This document shows, one piece after another, positions 1 through 7,748 of a DNA stretch of 16,186 nt (positions are counted from its first letter, which is position 1; every line of letters starts with the position of its first letter). The notes below the pieces were generated by a model. It saw nothing but the letters and a program-made list of their open reading frames with translations. It was not told the origin of the DNA and ran no database searches. Origin of the DNA: CAZEYT01 sp964516295 (GTDB taxonomy: Bacteria > Verrucomicrobiota > Verrucomicrobiia > Chthoniobacterales > Terrimicrobiaceae); contig CAZEYT010000062.1 of NCBI GenBank assembly GCA_964516295.1, positions 1 to 16,186 of the forward strand, in the 5' to 3' direction. The translations under genes were made by a program, and so were the position numbers.

Positions 1-2041
1 CGCGTTCGTATTCGAGGTTGGCGGCGGCGGTGGCCATGTCGCGTTCGAGTTCGCGAAGAAGTTCGTGGAGATCGAAGTCGGCGGGCTCTTCTTTGAGGAT
101 GCCTTGTTCGACTTCGCGGCCTTTCAGAATGACGTGGAGGCTTTCCTGCACGGCGCGTTGGACGCTTCGGGGGGTGATGTTGTGTTCCTCGTTGTAGGCG
201 AGCTGGCGGCCGCGGCGGTAGTCGCTCACGTCGAGGAGGGCTTTCATGCTGCGCGTGACGGTGTCGGCGAAGAGGACGACCTCGCCATTCACGTGCCGCG
301 CGGCCCGGCCGGCCGTCTGGATGAGGCTGGTCTGGCTGCGCAGGTAGCCTTCCTTGTCCGCGTCGAGGATGCAGACGAGGGAGACCTCGGGCAGGTCGAG
401 TCCTTCGCGGAGGAGGTTGATGCCGACGAGCACGTCGCACACGCCCGCGCGGAGGCTGCGCAGAATTTCCACCCGTTCAATGGTGTCGATGTCGCTGTGC
501 AGGTAGCGAACTTTCAGTCCGATCTCGCGGAGGTAGTCGGCGAGGTCCTCGGCGGTGCGTTTGGTGAGGGTGGTGACGAGGACGCGCTCGCCGATTTCGA
601 TCCGGCTCCGGCAGAGCTCAATGGTGACGTCGATCTGGCTGGTGAGCGGACGCACGGTGATCTTCGGGTCGAGGAGTCCGGTCGGGCGGATGATTTGCTC
701 GGCGACCAATGGCGAGCCGGGCGTGTGCACGTCGAGCACGGCCTGGCCGGACGTCACCGCGGGCAGGCGGGCGGGAACGCGGCCCTCGGAGAACGATTTG
801 TCGGGATTCGGAATCCAGGTCTCGTTCCCGACGACGCTGTTGGTGATCTCAAACGTGCCGGGCGTGGCGCTGACGTAGATGATCTGCCGGCTCACCTGCA
901 TGAATTCCTCGAAATTCAGCGGCCGGTTGTCGAGAGCGCTTGGAAGGCGGAATCCGTAATTGACGAGCACGCTCTTGCGGGAGCGGTCGCCGGCGAACAT
1001 CCCGCCGATTTGCGGGACGGTGGCGTGGGACTCATCGATGACCAAAAGGTGGTCTTCGGGGAGGAAGTCCATGAGCGTGTAGGGGCGCGAGCCCGGGGGG
1101 CGGCCGGTGAGGTGCCGGGAGTAATTTTCAATGCCGTTGCAGTAGCCCATCTCCTGCATCATCTCGAGGTCGTACTCGGTCCGCATTTTGATCCGCTGGG
1201 CTTCGATGAACTTGCTGTCGCGCTCGAATTCCACCACACGGGCGTCGAGTTCATGCCGGATGGCGCTCATGGCGCGGTTCAGTTTGTCGTGCGGTGTTAC
1301 GAATTGCTTGGCGGGGAAAAGCGTGAACGTCGTGAGCGTGGCCTCGACATGTCCGGTGAGCGGGTCGAACTGGCTGATGCGTTCGATTTCATCGCCGAAA
1401 AATTCCACGCGGATGGCTTCGTCCTCGACCTGGGCCGGGTGAATCTCGACGACATCGCCGCGCACGCGGAATTTCCCCCGCCCGAACGCAACGTCATTTC
1501 GCTCGTAGAGGAGCTCGACCAACTTCGAGAGCAGCGCCTCGCGACTCAACGGCTGGCCCGGCCGGATCGTCATGAGCATCTGCAAAAAGTCTTCGGGGGA
1601 GGCGAGGCCGTAAATACATGAAACGCTGGCCACGACAATCGTATCGCGCCGCGTGAGCAGAGAGCTGACCGCCGACAGGCGCAAGCGCTCGATCTCCTCG
1701 TTGATCGATGAATCCTTTTCGATGTAGGTATCCGTCCGCGGCAAATAGGCCTCCGGTTGGTAGTAATCGAAGTAGCTTACGAAATACTCGACGGCATTCC
1801 GCGGGAAGAACTGCTTGAACTCGCTGTAAAGCTGGGCGGCCAGCGTTTTGTTGTGCGACATGATGAGCGTCGGCCGGTCGAGTTCCCGGATCACATTCGC
1901 GATGGTGAAGGTTTTACCCGAGCCGGTGACGCCGAGGAGGGTCTGGTGGCGGTTGCCCGCGAGCAGGGAGCGCGAGAGCGCTTGAATCGCCTGGCCCTGA
2001 TCGCCGCGCGGCTGGTAGTTCGACGCAAGTTCAAAAGCCAT
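1..2041 (-). CDS. uvrB: UvrB, excinuclease ABC subunit B (3' end cut by window edge)
   Basis: UvrB is the damage-verifying helicase-like subunit of UvrABC nucleotide excision repair; it is loaded by UvrA and recruits UvrC. About 680 residues are visible from an ATG at 2041. In order: Walker A GVTGSGKT at residues 37-44; the beta-hairpin region YFVSYFDYYQPEAY near residue 90; the DEAD-type box DESH at 336-339; SATPG at 391-395; RPTGLLDP near 452; the helicase motifs YLHSDIDT, GINLLREGLDLPEVSL and QTAGRAAR; and at the left edge the start of a UVR domain (ELERDMATAAANLEYER), so perhaps 10-30 residues are missing. The start gives MAFELASNYQPRGDQ, aligned with the family N terminus. No Shine-Dalgarno sequence is seen. 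An insertion of about 40 residues relative to E. coli UvrB lies between SATPG and RPTG. The gene follows the ExoD-like gene on the same strand after 53 bases, so cotranscription is possible. Identification is certain. Confidence 0.98.
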   Translation of the reverse strand, partial: MAFELASNYQPRGDQGQAIQALSRSLLAGNRHQTLLGVTGSGKTFTIANVIRELDRPTLIMSHNKTLAAQLYSEFKQFFPRNAVEYFVSYFDYYQPEAYLPRTDTYIEKDSSINEEIERLRLSAVSSLLTRRDTIVVASVSCIYGLASPEDFLQMLMTIRPGQPLSREALLSKLVELLYERNDVAFGRGKFRVRGDVVEIHPAQVEDEAIRVEFFGDEIERISQFDPLTGHVEATLTTFTLFPAKQFVTPHDKLNRAMSAIRHELDARVVEFERDSKFIEAQRIKMRTEYDLEMMQEMGYCNGIENYSRHLTGRPPGSRPYTLMDFLPEDHLLVIDESHATVPQIGGMFAGDRSRKSVLVNYGFRLPSALDNRPLNFEEFMQVSRQIIYVSATPGTFEITNSVVGNETWIPNPDKSFSEGRVPARLPAVTSGQAVLDVHTPGSPLVAEQIIRPTGLLDPKITVRPLTSQIDVTIELCRSRIEIGERVLVTTLTKRTAEDLADYLREIGLKVRYLHSDIDTIERVEILRSLRAGVCDVLVGINLLREGLDLPEVSLVCILDADKEGYLRSQTSLIQTAGRAARHVNGEVVLFADTVTRSMKALLDVSDYRRGRQLAYNEEHNITPRSVQRAVQESLHVILKGREVEQGILKEEPADFDLHELLRELERDMATAAANLEYER

Positions 2042-2094
2042 AACCGGCCACTATGCCCGCTCCCGCCGCCCGGTGCAAATGCGGACGCAGGGCC

Positions 2095-2730
2095 TCAGGG
2101 AAAAAGCCAGCCCATCAGGGCCTCGACGCCGGCGCGGCCGAGGAGGGCGATGAGCGTGACGTAAACGGCGGCAATCGAAGTCAGCACGTAGCCGATACAA
2201 ACCAGAAGCCCGTCCCGCTCGAGCGTTCCCAGGCAGAAAAGAATGATCGCGATCCCCGGCAACGTATTCGTCAGCGGAAACGGCGGCGGGATCGGCAGAC
2301 TCAAAATCACCGCCGCCACCGCGATCCCGAACCCCGCAAACATGATGGCCGTGTGGTGATCGACCAAAAATGTCCAGCGCGGGCGGAGGAATCGTTCCAA
2401 TTTGCCGTGGAACCCGATTCCGAAGCGGAGCATTTTTTCCAGCACCGGATAAGGGATCGAGCGCTTGAGCACCATTTCCGGCAGCCACGGACCATGGCGA
2501 AAGGCAATTCGCAGCCCGCAGATGATGATCGCCAGGCCGAAGGGAATCGACAAAAACGGCACCGACACCGGTGAAAGGAACGGCAGACACAAGATAATTG
2601 CCACCGTCTGCAAGCCGCGTCCGTGCGTGTGGGCGAGGATTTCCCGGACCTCGATGGCCCGCCCGTCGGCCGCGGCCAAAACGGCTCGAAGGTCGTCAGA
2701 GAGGCGGCGGGGGTGGACGGGATCTGGCAT
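2095..2730 (-). CDS. ExoD-family (exopolysaccharide synthesis) membrane protein
   Basis: A 211-residue integral membrane protein. It shows the two proline-rich hydrophobic blocks of the ExoD family: LPFLSPVSVPFLSIPFGLAI at about residues 49-68 and LPIPPPFPLTNTLPGIAIIL at about 145-164, followed by LGTLERDGLLV. Membrane segments are likely near 41-75, 129-148, 157-175 and 176-197. ExoD was first linked to succinoglycan production and alkaline tolerance in rhizobia; the biochemical function remains unclear, and a role in exopolysaccharide here is only inferred. The reading frame stays open further upstream to 2919, but the ATG at 2730 is preceded by GGAGG eight bases away and gives the usual family length, so it is preferred. 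It is divergent from the greA-like gene (88-base gap) and 53 bases upstream of uvrB on the same strand. Confidence 0.85.
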   Translation of the reverse strand: MPDPVHPRRLSDDLRAVLAAADGRAIEVREILAHTHGRGLQTVAIILCLPFLSPVSVPFLSIPFGLAIIICGLRIAFRHGPWLPEMVLKRSIPYPVLEKMLRFGIGFHGKLERFLRPRWTFLVDHHTAIMFAGFGIAVAAVILSLPIPPPFPLTNTLPGIAIILFCLGTLERDGLLVCIGYVLTSIAAVYVTLIALLGRAGVEALMGWLFP

Positions 2731-2818
2731 GCGGGACACCTCCATTAGCCTGTCCGAATCCCGGGTGCAAATTTTGTTCGCCTTGCAAGCGGGGTGCATT
2801 CTCTGGGAAAAGAGGGGA
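2731..2818. promoter_or_regulatory. Divergent intergenic region between the ExoD-like and greA-like genes
   Basis: These 88 bases must hold the start signals for both divergent genes unless transcripts begin inside coding sequence. A good ribosome binding site for the minus-strand gene (GGAGG on the minus strand, about 2739-2743) is visible. On the plus strand, GAGGGG (2812-2817) lies almost against the ATG at 2819, which is close for a Shine-Dalgarno site. I see no convincing -35/-10 pair on either strand. Confidence 0.4.
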
Positions 2819-4690
2819 ATGACAGAAGAACTCATGCAGGCCGTCGAGGGCGGCCGACTCGATTCCAAAACTGCCGAAGCGCTCGTCCGCCTCGCGCCCG
2901 GGGCCTTCTGCCAGCACAAAAGCTGGGGCTTCGGACGCGTCGCGGAGTGGAACCTCGCTGGCGGTCAGGTGTTCATTGATTTCGGAACCAAGAAAAAGCA
3001 CCCGATGCAGGCCCAGTATGCCGCGGAGACGCTCACGCCGATTCCGGATGGTCACATTTTGGCACGCAAAGCAACCGATGCCGCCGTCGTGAAAACGCAG
3101 GCCGCCGAAGACCCGGTCGGTCTCGCCCGGCAGATCCTCTCCGACCACGGCGGACGCGCCACCACGGACCAGATTGTCGCGTCCCTCCAGCCGGAAGTTT
3201 TCGAAGCCGCCGCCGCCCGCAAATGGTGGGAAGCCACCAAGAAAAAGCTGAAAGCGGATGGTCATTTTCAGATTCCGACAAAAAAAACCGACCCCGTCGT
3301 GTTGCTCGAAATCGCGGTCGCTCCCGGCCAGGGACTCATCGAGCAATTCCGCGTCGCCCGCCATACAAAGGACCAGATCTCGGCCCTCGACCAGATCACC
3401 AAAGCCCTCGACGATCTCGCGAAGGAAGTGGACGAACTCCGGTCCCTCGCCGCGCAGGTGGAAGACACCGCGCAAAAGGGTCGCAAACTTCAGCCGTCCG
3501 CCGCAGTCGAGATGCTTCTCGCCCGCGATGAGATCATCGCCAAACACGAGGCCCTGGCAGTCGGCCCCGACGCTCCGAGCGTGGCCGACATTTTGGTCAG
3601 CGAAGAATCCCGCCTCCCGGCCCTCTTCGCCGGACTCCCGGCTGCGAAACACCGCCGCGTGCTCGAGGCGTTCGAAGAAGCCTTCGGCGACCGCTGGGCC
3701 GACAAGGTTCTCCGCCTCGCCCAAGAATCCGGTTCCCGCCTCGTGGTGGAAATTTTCCGTCTGTTCGAGCGCACCAACAACCTGCCCACCCTCCACACGG
3801 CGCTCGCAAAGTGGATTAGCGAGCGCTCGATTTCTTCGGAGATTCTCATCTGGCTCTGTCGCGAACGCGGCGCGGCGTTTCCGGGTCTCTTCAACGCCGA
3901 ATTGCTTGCCGCAGTTTTTAGCACGCTCGAGCGCGATCAACTGGCCGAAAAACGCGGCTCCCGTCTTCAGGACCTCTTGGTTGACGACCGCGAGCTTCTC
4001 GGCGAGCTCATCGAGGGGGCGGATCGCGACACCGTGCGCGACATCATGCGCAAACTTCGCCTCACGCCGGTCTTTGATGATTTGAGCAAACGCTCCCTCA
4101 TGGCCCGCATCGTGAAGCTCCACCCGGAGACGCAAAACCTCATCACGGGCGATGCCCCGGAAGAGCGCGAGGAGTCGCTCACCGTTTCGTGGCCAAGTCT
4201 CGAAAAACGCAAGGCGGACTACGAACACCTCATCCAAAAAGAGATCCCGCAAAACCTGCGCGACATCAACATGGCCCGCGAGCAGGGCGACTTGCGTGAG
4301 AATTTTGGGTTCAAGGCCGCCAAGGAACAACAACGCGTCCTCCAACGGCGCAAGGCGGAATCCGAACGCGACCTCACCGCGGCCCGCGGGACGGATTTTG
4401 AGAATCCGGATACGACCCAGGTTTCCATCGGCACAACAGTCACGCTTTCGGGTGATGCCGGCACCGAGGTTTACAGCATTCTGGGGGCCTGGGACAGCGC
4501 GCCGGAATTGGGCATCGTTTCCTACAAAGCCGCCATCGGCCAGAGCCTCCTCGGCCGCAAGCCGGGCGAATCGGTCGAACTTCCCTCGGGCGCCGGCACG
4601 AACCGTACGGTTCGCATCGAGTCGATCACGGCCTTCACGGATCACGATCTGCTCCGCGAGAAGGTTCACGTCCTCAGTCCGCAGGAATAA
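2819..4690 (+). CDS. greA: GreA/GreB-family transcript cleavage factor with long N-terminal extension
   Basis: A 623-residue protein. The last 165 or so residues (about 455-618) form a complete Gre factor. A coiled-coil hairpin carries AREQGDLRENFGFKAAKEQQ, in which D491 and E494 match the acidic tip residues D41 and E44 of E. coli GreA that position the catalytic Mg2+ in the RNA polymerase secondary channel. A FKBP-like C-terminal domain follows (VSIGTTVTL, ELGIVSYKAAIGQSLLGRKPGESVEL). Gre factors rescue backtracked RNA polymerase by stimulating transcript cleavage. The first 450 residues are an extension absent from the 158-residue E. coli protein; it has SWGFGRV near 35-41, a predicted helical stretch about 186-220 (ALDQITKALDDLAKEVDEL) and a helix-rich middle. 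Over-long GreA proteins are known in Chlamydiae, so this looks like a PVC-group trait. The frame is open to 2465, but MTEELMQAVEGG at 2819 is the plausible start. It converges on hemW with a 6-base gap. Confidence 0.88.
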   Translation: MTEELMQAVEGGRLDSKTAEALVRLAPGAFCQHKSWGFGRVAEWNLAGGQVFIDFGTKKKHPMQAQYAAETLTPIPDGHILARKATDAAVVKTQAAEDPVGLARQILSDHGGRATTDQIVASLQPEVFEAAAARKWWEATKKKLKADGHFQIPTKKTDPVVLLEIAVAPGQGLIEQFRVARHTKDQISALDQITKALDDLAKEVDELRSLAAQVEDTAQKGRKLQPSAAVEMLLARDEIIAKHEALAVGPDAPSVADILVSEESRLPALFAGLPAAKHRRVLEAFEEAFGDRWADKVLRLAQESGSRLVVEIFRLFERTNNLPTLHTALAKWISERSISSEILIWLCRERGAAFPGLFNAELLAAVFSTLERDQLAEKRGSRLQDLLVDDRELLGELIEGADRDTVRDIMRKLRLTPVFDDLSKRSLMARIVKLHPETQNLITGDAPEEREESLTVSWPSLEKRKADYEHLIQKEIPQNLRDINMAREQGDLRENFGFKAAKEQQRVLQRRKAESERDLTAARGTDFENPDTTQVSIGTTVTLSGDAGTEVYSILGAWDSAPELGIVSYKAAIGQSLLGRKPGESVELPSGAGTNRTVRIESITAFTDHDLLREKVHVLSPQE

Positions 4691-4696
4691 CGCGGC

Positions 4697-5782
4697 TCAG
4701 ATGATCCCGGCGGCGATCTCGTCGGCCACCAACCGGCCGCGTCGTGTCAACACCAGTCGCCTGCCCTCGCGGCGGGCGAGCCCCTCGGCGATCAAGGCTG
4801 TGGAATGAACCGCGGGAACGTCATCCAGCGCGACTCCGTCGCTTGTGCGCAGCGCGAAGGCCAGTCGCTCGGCGGCTCGGGTGGCCGGGTCGATGACTTC
4901 AACAAAATCGTACGACGACACGCCAGCTTCGACACTCTGGATGAACGCCGCCGTGTCCGCGATGCGACGTCGCCGGAGCCCATCGCGGGTCGAAAACGCA
5001 CTCGGACCCAGCCCTTCGTAGTCATCCCCGCGCCAGTAGGCGAGATTGTGCCTGCACTCGCCGCCGGGGCGGGCGTAATTCGAGATTTCATACTGTCCGT
5101 AGCCGGCACCCTCGAGCTCTTCCATGGCGATCTCAAAAAACGCCGCATCGCGTCCCTCTTCGGGTGCCATTTCTCCCCGCTCGAACCGCTGAAAAAATTC
5201 CGTGTCTTCCTCGTAGGTCAGGCAATAGGCCGAGATATGGTCCGGGCCGAGGTCAATCGTCTCCCGGAGCGTGTTGTGCCATATCGTCTCAGACTGACCG
5301 GGGATGCCGAAAATCAAATCCAGATTCACATTCCCCACCCCCGCCTCGCGCAGGATCTCATAACTCCGCCGGGCTTGGGCTGCCGAATGCACGCGGCCGA
5401 GCGTGAGCAAAAGTCCCGGATCCCACGATTGCACACCCATGCTCACGCGGTTGACCCCGAGCGCGAGGAGCGCGGCGGCTTTCTCGTGCGAGACGGTGGC
5501 GGGGTTCATCTCGATCGTGAATTCCTCGACCCCGGAAAAGTCGATCCGCTCCTGAAGCCCGCCGATGAGGAATTGCAATTGCGAGGTGGACAGCGCGGTG
5601 GGCGTGCCGCCGCCGAAGAAGACGGTTTGAGGCCGGAGCCCCTCGGACGCGGTCGCGGCGGTTTTCAACACGGCGTCCAGAAAGGCGCGGGTCTTGTTGC
5701 GGTCGCTTGCTTCCTTGTAAAAGCTGCAATACGGACACACCTTCGGACAGAACGGAATGTGAACGTAAAGGTGGCGAACCAT
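4697..5782 (-). CDS. hemW: HemW, radical SAM heme chaperone
   Basis: A 361-residue radical SAM protein. The cluster motif is C12-x3-C16-x2-C19-S-F (FCPKVCPYCSF), followed by GGGTPTAL at 57-64 and NLDLIFGIPGQ in the middle. The motif lacks the fourth cysteine that follows directly in true coproporphyrinogen dehydrogenase HemN (CxxCxC), which is the usual distinction for HemW. HemW binds heme and delivers it to respiratory enzymes; older annotations call it 'oxygen-independent coproporphyrinogen III oxidase-like'. The C-terminal part (RHNLAYWRGDDYEGLGPSAF, then a winged-helix-like tail) fits the HemN_C region. The start at 5782 gives MVRHLYVHIPFCP, the normal family N terminus; no Shine-Dalgarno sequence is seen. 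Its start codon lies 3 bases from the divergent DUF362 start. Confidence 0.93.
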   Translation of the reverse strand: MVRHLYVHIPFCPKVCPYCSFYKEASDRNKTRAFLDAVLKTAATASEGLRPQTVFFGGGTPTALSTSQLQFLIGGLQERIDFSGVEEFTIEMNPATVSHEKAAALLALGVNRVSMGVQSWDPGLLLTLGRVHSAAQARRSYEILREAGVGNVNLDLIFGIPGQSETIWHNTLRETIDLGPDHISAYCLTYEEDTEFFQRFERGEMAPEEGRDAAFFEIAMEELEGAGYGQYEISNYARPGGECRHNLAYWRGDDYEGLGPSAFSTRDGLRRRRIADTAAFIQSVEAGVSSYDFVEVIDPATRAAERLAFALRTSDGVALDDVPAVHSTALIAEGLARREGRRLVLTRRGRLVADEIAAGII

Positions 5783-5785
5783 CGA

Positions 5786-6868
5786 ATGAAGCTATTGCCT
5801 GGACTCCAAAGATGCAACGCAGCGGCTCTGGCCGTGCTTTGCCTGCTGACGACCGTCCGCGCCGAGGACGCCGCCCCGCCCGCACCTCCGCTCCGCAGCA
5901 CGGTTTTCTTTGTGAGCGACAATGCCGCGCTCGCCCCCGGCCGTCGCGTGAACCCCACCGTCGTCCGCCGTATGGTCGACCGGATCATCACGGCCGCGAC
6001 AGGAAAACCCACCCCCGGAGCCGCCTGGGGATCGCTGGTCAAAAAGTCCGACCGGGTAGGCATCAAGGTCGCCGCCTCGGGCGGCTCGGTCAGCGGCACG
6101 AATCCGGAAGTGGTCGATGCCATCGTGGACGGCCTGCTCGCGGCGGGCCTCACTCCCGCACAAATCATCGTATGGGACCGGAATTTGCAGGATCTTCTTG
6201 CCGCGGGGTTCCGGCGCGACGGCTCACGGTATCAACTTCGGTGGATTGATCCACGGACCGGTTACGACAAAAAATCCCAGCTCACAGCGCCGGTTTTGGG
6301 GCGTCTCATCTGGGGAGACAGTGGCTTTGGCGACAAAGACGGCAACCGTTTTTCCGACCTGCTCTCGGGCGGCGAGCAACTCAGCAGCCGGAGCTACTAC
6401 GCGACGGTGCTCACGAAAGAGGTCACGAAAATCATCAACGTCCCGTCTCTCACCGACAGCTTCCTCACAGGCGTCCACGGCGCTCTGGCGAATGTCACTT
6501 TCGGCAATATTGACAACTGGCGGCGCTTCACCAAGCCCCCGGCCTTTGGCGATCCCTACCTCGCCGAAATTTATTCGGACGCCGTGATCCGCGACAAGGT
6601 CGTGTTCACCCTGCTCGACGCCCTCGTGCTGCAATATGCGGGTGGACCGTTTGCAAATCCCGGGTTCCTCGTGGATCACTTTACGATCTATGGGGGATTT
6701 GATCCGGTCGCCATTGACGCCACCGCGATGCGCCTGCTCGACGAATCACGCCAACCCTCGAAGCTCCCCTCGCTCGGCCCGCTTACCGGCTGGCTCCAAA
6801 GTGCCGAATCCCTCGGACTCGGCAACGCCGCCGCGGAAAAAATCGACCTCGTCCGCGCCGAGCCCTGA
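5786..6868 (+). CDS. DUF362 domain protein with signal peptide
   Basis: A 360-residue protein. Residues 1-26 form a signal peptide (basic start, hydrophobic core AAALAVLCLLTTV, probable cut after VRA), so it is exported. The rest matches DUF362: VGIKVAASGG at 91-100, NPEVVDAIVDGLLAAGLTPAQIIVWDR at about 106-132, KIINVPSLTDS, HGALANVTFGNIDNW and a late FDPVAIDATAMRLLDE. The biochemical role of DUF362 is not established; some members are fused to ferredoxin domains, but no cysteine cluster is present here. The frame is open far upstream (4805) as a shadow of hemW; the ATG at 5786 is chosen because it begins the signal peptide and has AAAGGTGG about 11 bases upstream. It converges on the deacetylase gene with a 3-base gap. 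Confidence 0.85.
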   Translation: MKLLPGLQRCNAAALAVLCLLTTVRAEDAAPPAPPLRSTVFFVSDNAALAPGRRVNPTVVRRMVDRIITAATGKPTPGAAWGSLVKKSDRVGIKVAASGGSVSGTNPEVVDAIVDGLLAAGLTPAQIIVWDRNLQDLLAAGFRRDGSRYQLRWIDPRTGYDKKSQLTAPVLGRLIWGDSGFGDKDGNRFSDLLSGGEQLSSRSYYATVLTKEVTKIINVPSLTDSFLTGVHGALANVTFGNIDNWRRFTKPPAFGDPYLAEIYSDAVIRDKVVFTLLDALVLQYAGGPFANPGFLVDHFTIYGGFDPVAIDATAMRLLDESRQPSKLPSLGPLTGWLQSAESLGLGNAAAEKIDLVRAEP

Positions 6869-6871
6869 GCG

Positions 6872-7723
6872 TCAGGGCCGGGCCGTCGCTGCCGTCGGGG
6901 CCGGAGTCACCGGACGATCCATCGCGATCAGCTCCGAGACGGTCACAAATTTGAAGCCCTTCGCCAGAAGCCCGTCGAGCGTCGCCGGCATTGCATCGAC
7001 CGTGCTGGCGTGAATGTCATGCGCAAGGACGATTCCGCCGGGTTTGGTATTCTTCAAAATCTCCTGGGTCACGTGCGACGCCTTGCGGATTTTCCAGTCG
7101 AGCGGATCGACCGACCACAGGATGACCTTTTGACCAAATTCCTCGCTGAGCCGCTTGTTGAGCGCGGCGTTTGTCGCGCCATAGGGCGGACGCATAATCA
7201 CCGGCTGCGGGGCTCCGGCGGCCACAATCGCGGCGTCGGTTTGTTTGATTTCGTTCCCCACACCGGATGCACCGACCTTGGTCAACGATGGGTGATTCCA
7301 AGTGTGATTGCCGACTTCATGGCCCTCTTCCACCATGCGGCGGATGAGGTCGGGATAGGCGGCCACGTTTTTTCCAATCACAAAAAATGTCGCCTTGATC
7401 CCGCGCTCTTTCAGGATGTCGAGAAGGCGGTCGGTTTGCCCGGGTTTCGGGCCGTCGTCGAAGGTAATGGCAATATACGGTCCGTCCACATTGCAGGAAT
7501 TGTAGGCATGCCGTTTCGGCGCAGCGGGAGCCGGCGTGGCGGCGCTTACCGGGGTGGAATCTCCCATCGCCGGCTGCACGCCACCGGTCGGCTGGGACAG
7601 ATCATCGGCGGGAACCGTGAACACCTGAGGCTGGCCGGATGACTCGGTGTGGGCGGATTGACAAGCCACTCCGAAAGTAAGAATGGCCACCGCAGGGAGG
7701 AAGATCCAGGAACGGGATTTCAT
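6872..7723 (-). CDS. Polysaccharide deacetylase (NodB homology), probable lipoprotein
   Basis: A 283-residue carbohydrate esterase family 4 protein. NodB motifs in order: TFDDGP at 87-92 (D89 base, D90 metal), GNHTWNH with metal ligands H140 and H144, RPPYG at 178-182, VDPLDW at 205-210, and IVLAHDIH at 231-238. All key residues are present, so metal-dependent removal of N- or O-acetyl groups from a polysaccharide or peptidoglycan is expected. Residues 1-20 are hydrophobic with a basic start and end at FGVAC21, an atypical lipobox (Gly at -3), so lipid anchoring is likely but not certain. A Ser/Thr/Pro/Ala-rich linker (about 22-70) precedes the domain. An in-frame ATG at 7759 would overlap mtnP by 11 bases; the ATG at 7723 is preferred because it gives a normal signal sequence. 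It lies 25 bases after mtnP on the same strand, probably the last gene of that operon. Confidence 0.9.
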   Translation of the reverse strand: MKSRSWIFLPAVAILTFGVACQSAHTESSGQPQVFTVPADDLSQPTGGVQPAMGDSTPVSAATPAPAAPKRHAYNSCNVDGPYIAITFDDGPKPGQTDRLLDILKERGIKATFFVIGKNVAAYPDLIRRMVEEGHEVGNHTWNHPSLTKVGASGVGNEIKQTDAAIVAAGAPQPVIMRPPYGATNAALNKRLSEEFGQKVILWSVDPLDWKIRKASHVTQEILKNTKPGGIVLAHDIHASTVDAMPATLDGLLAKGFKFVTVSELIAMDRPVTPAPTAATARP

Positions 7724-7748
7724 GCAAAAGATGCGCTTGATCACGCAT

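Noticed and set aside
65..1621. Long plus-strand open frame opposite uvrB
   Set aside because: It is antisense to a certain uvrB; in GC-rich DNA the opposite strand often stays open. It shows no known motif and is rich in Ala, Gly, Glu and Val as expected for a shadow.
2696..4669. 657-codon minus-strand frame opposite the greA-like gene
   Set aside because: The plus-strand frame has clear Gre motifs; the minus frame reads as compositionally biased shadow sequence with no recognisable domain.
4697..5782. HemN (oxygen-independent coproporphyrinogen III dehydrogenase)
   Set aside because: The cluster motif CPKVCPYCSF lacks the additional cysteine of true HemN and matches HemW.
4805..5785. Upstream in-frame extension of the DUF362 gene
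   Set aside because: It is antisense to hemW, and the downstream ATG at 5786 begins a typical signal peptide.
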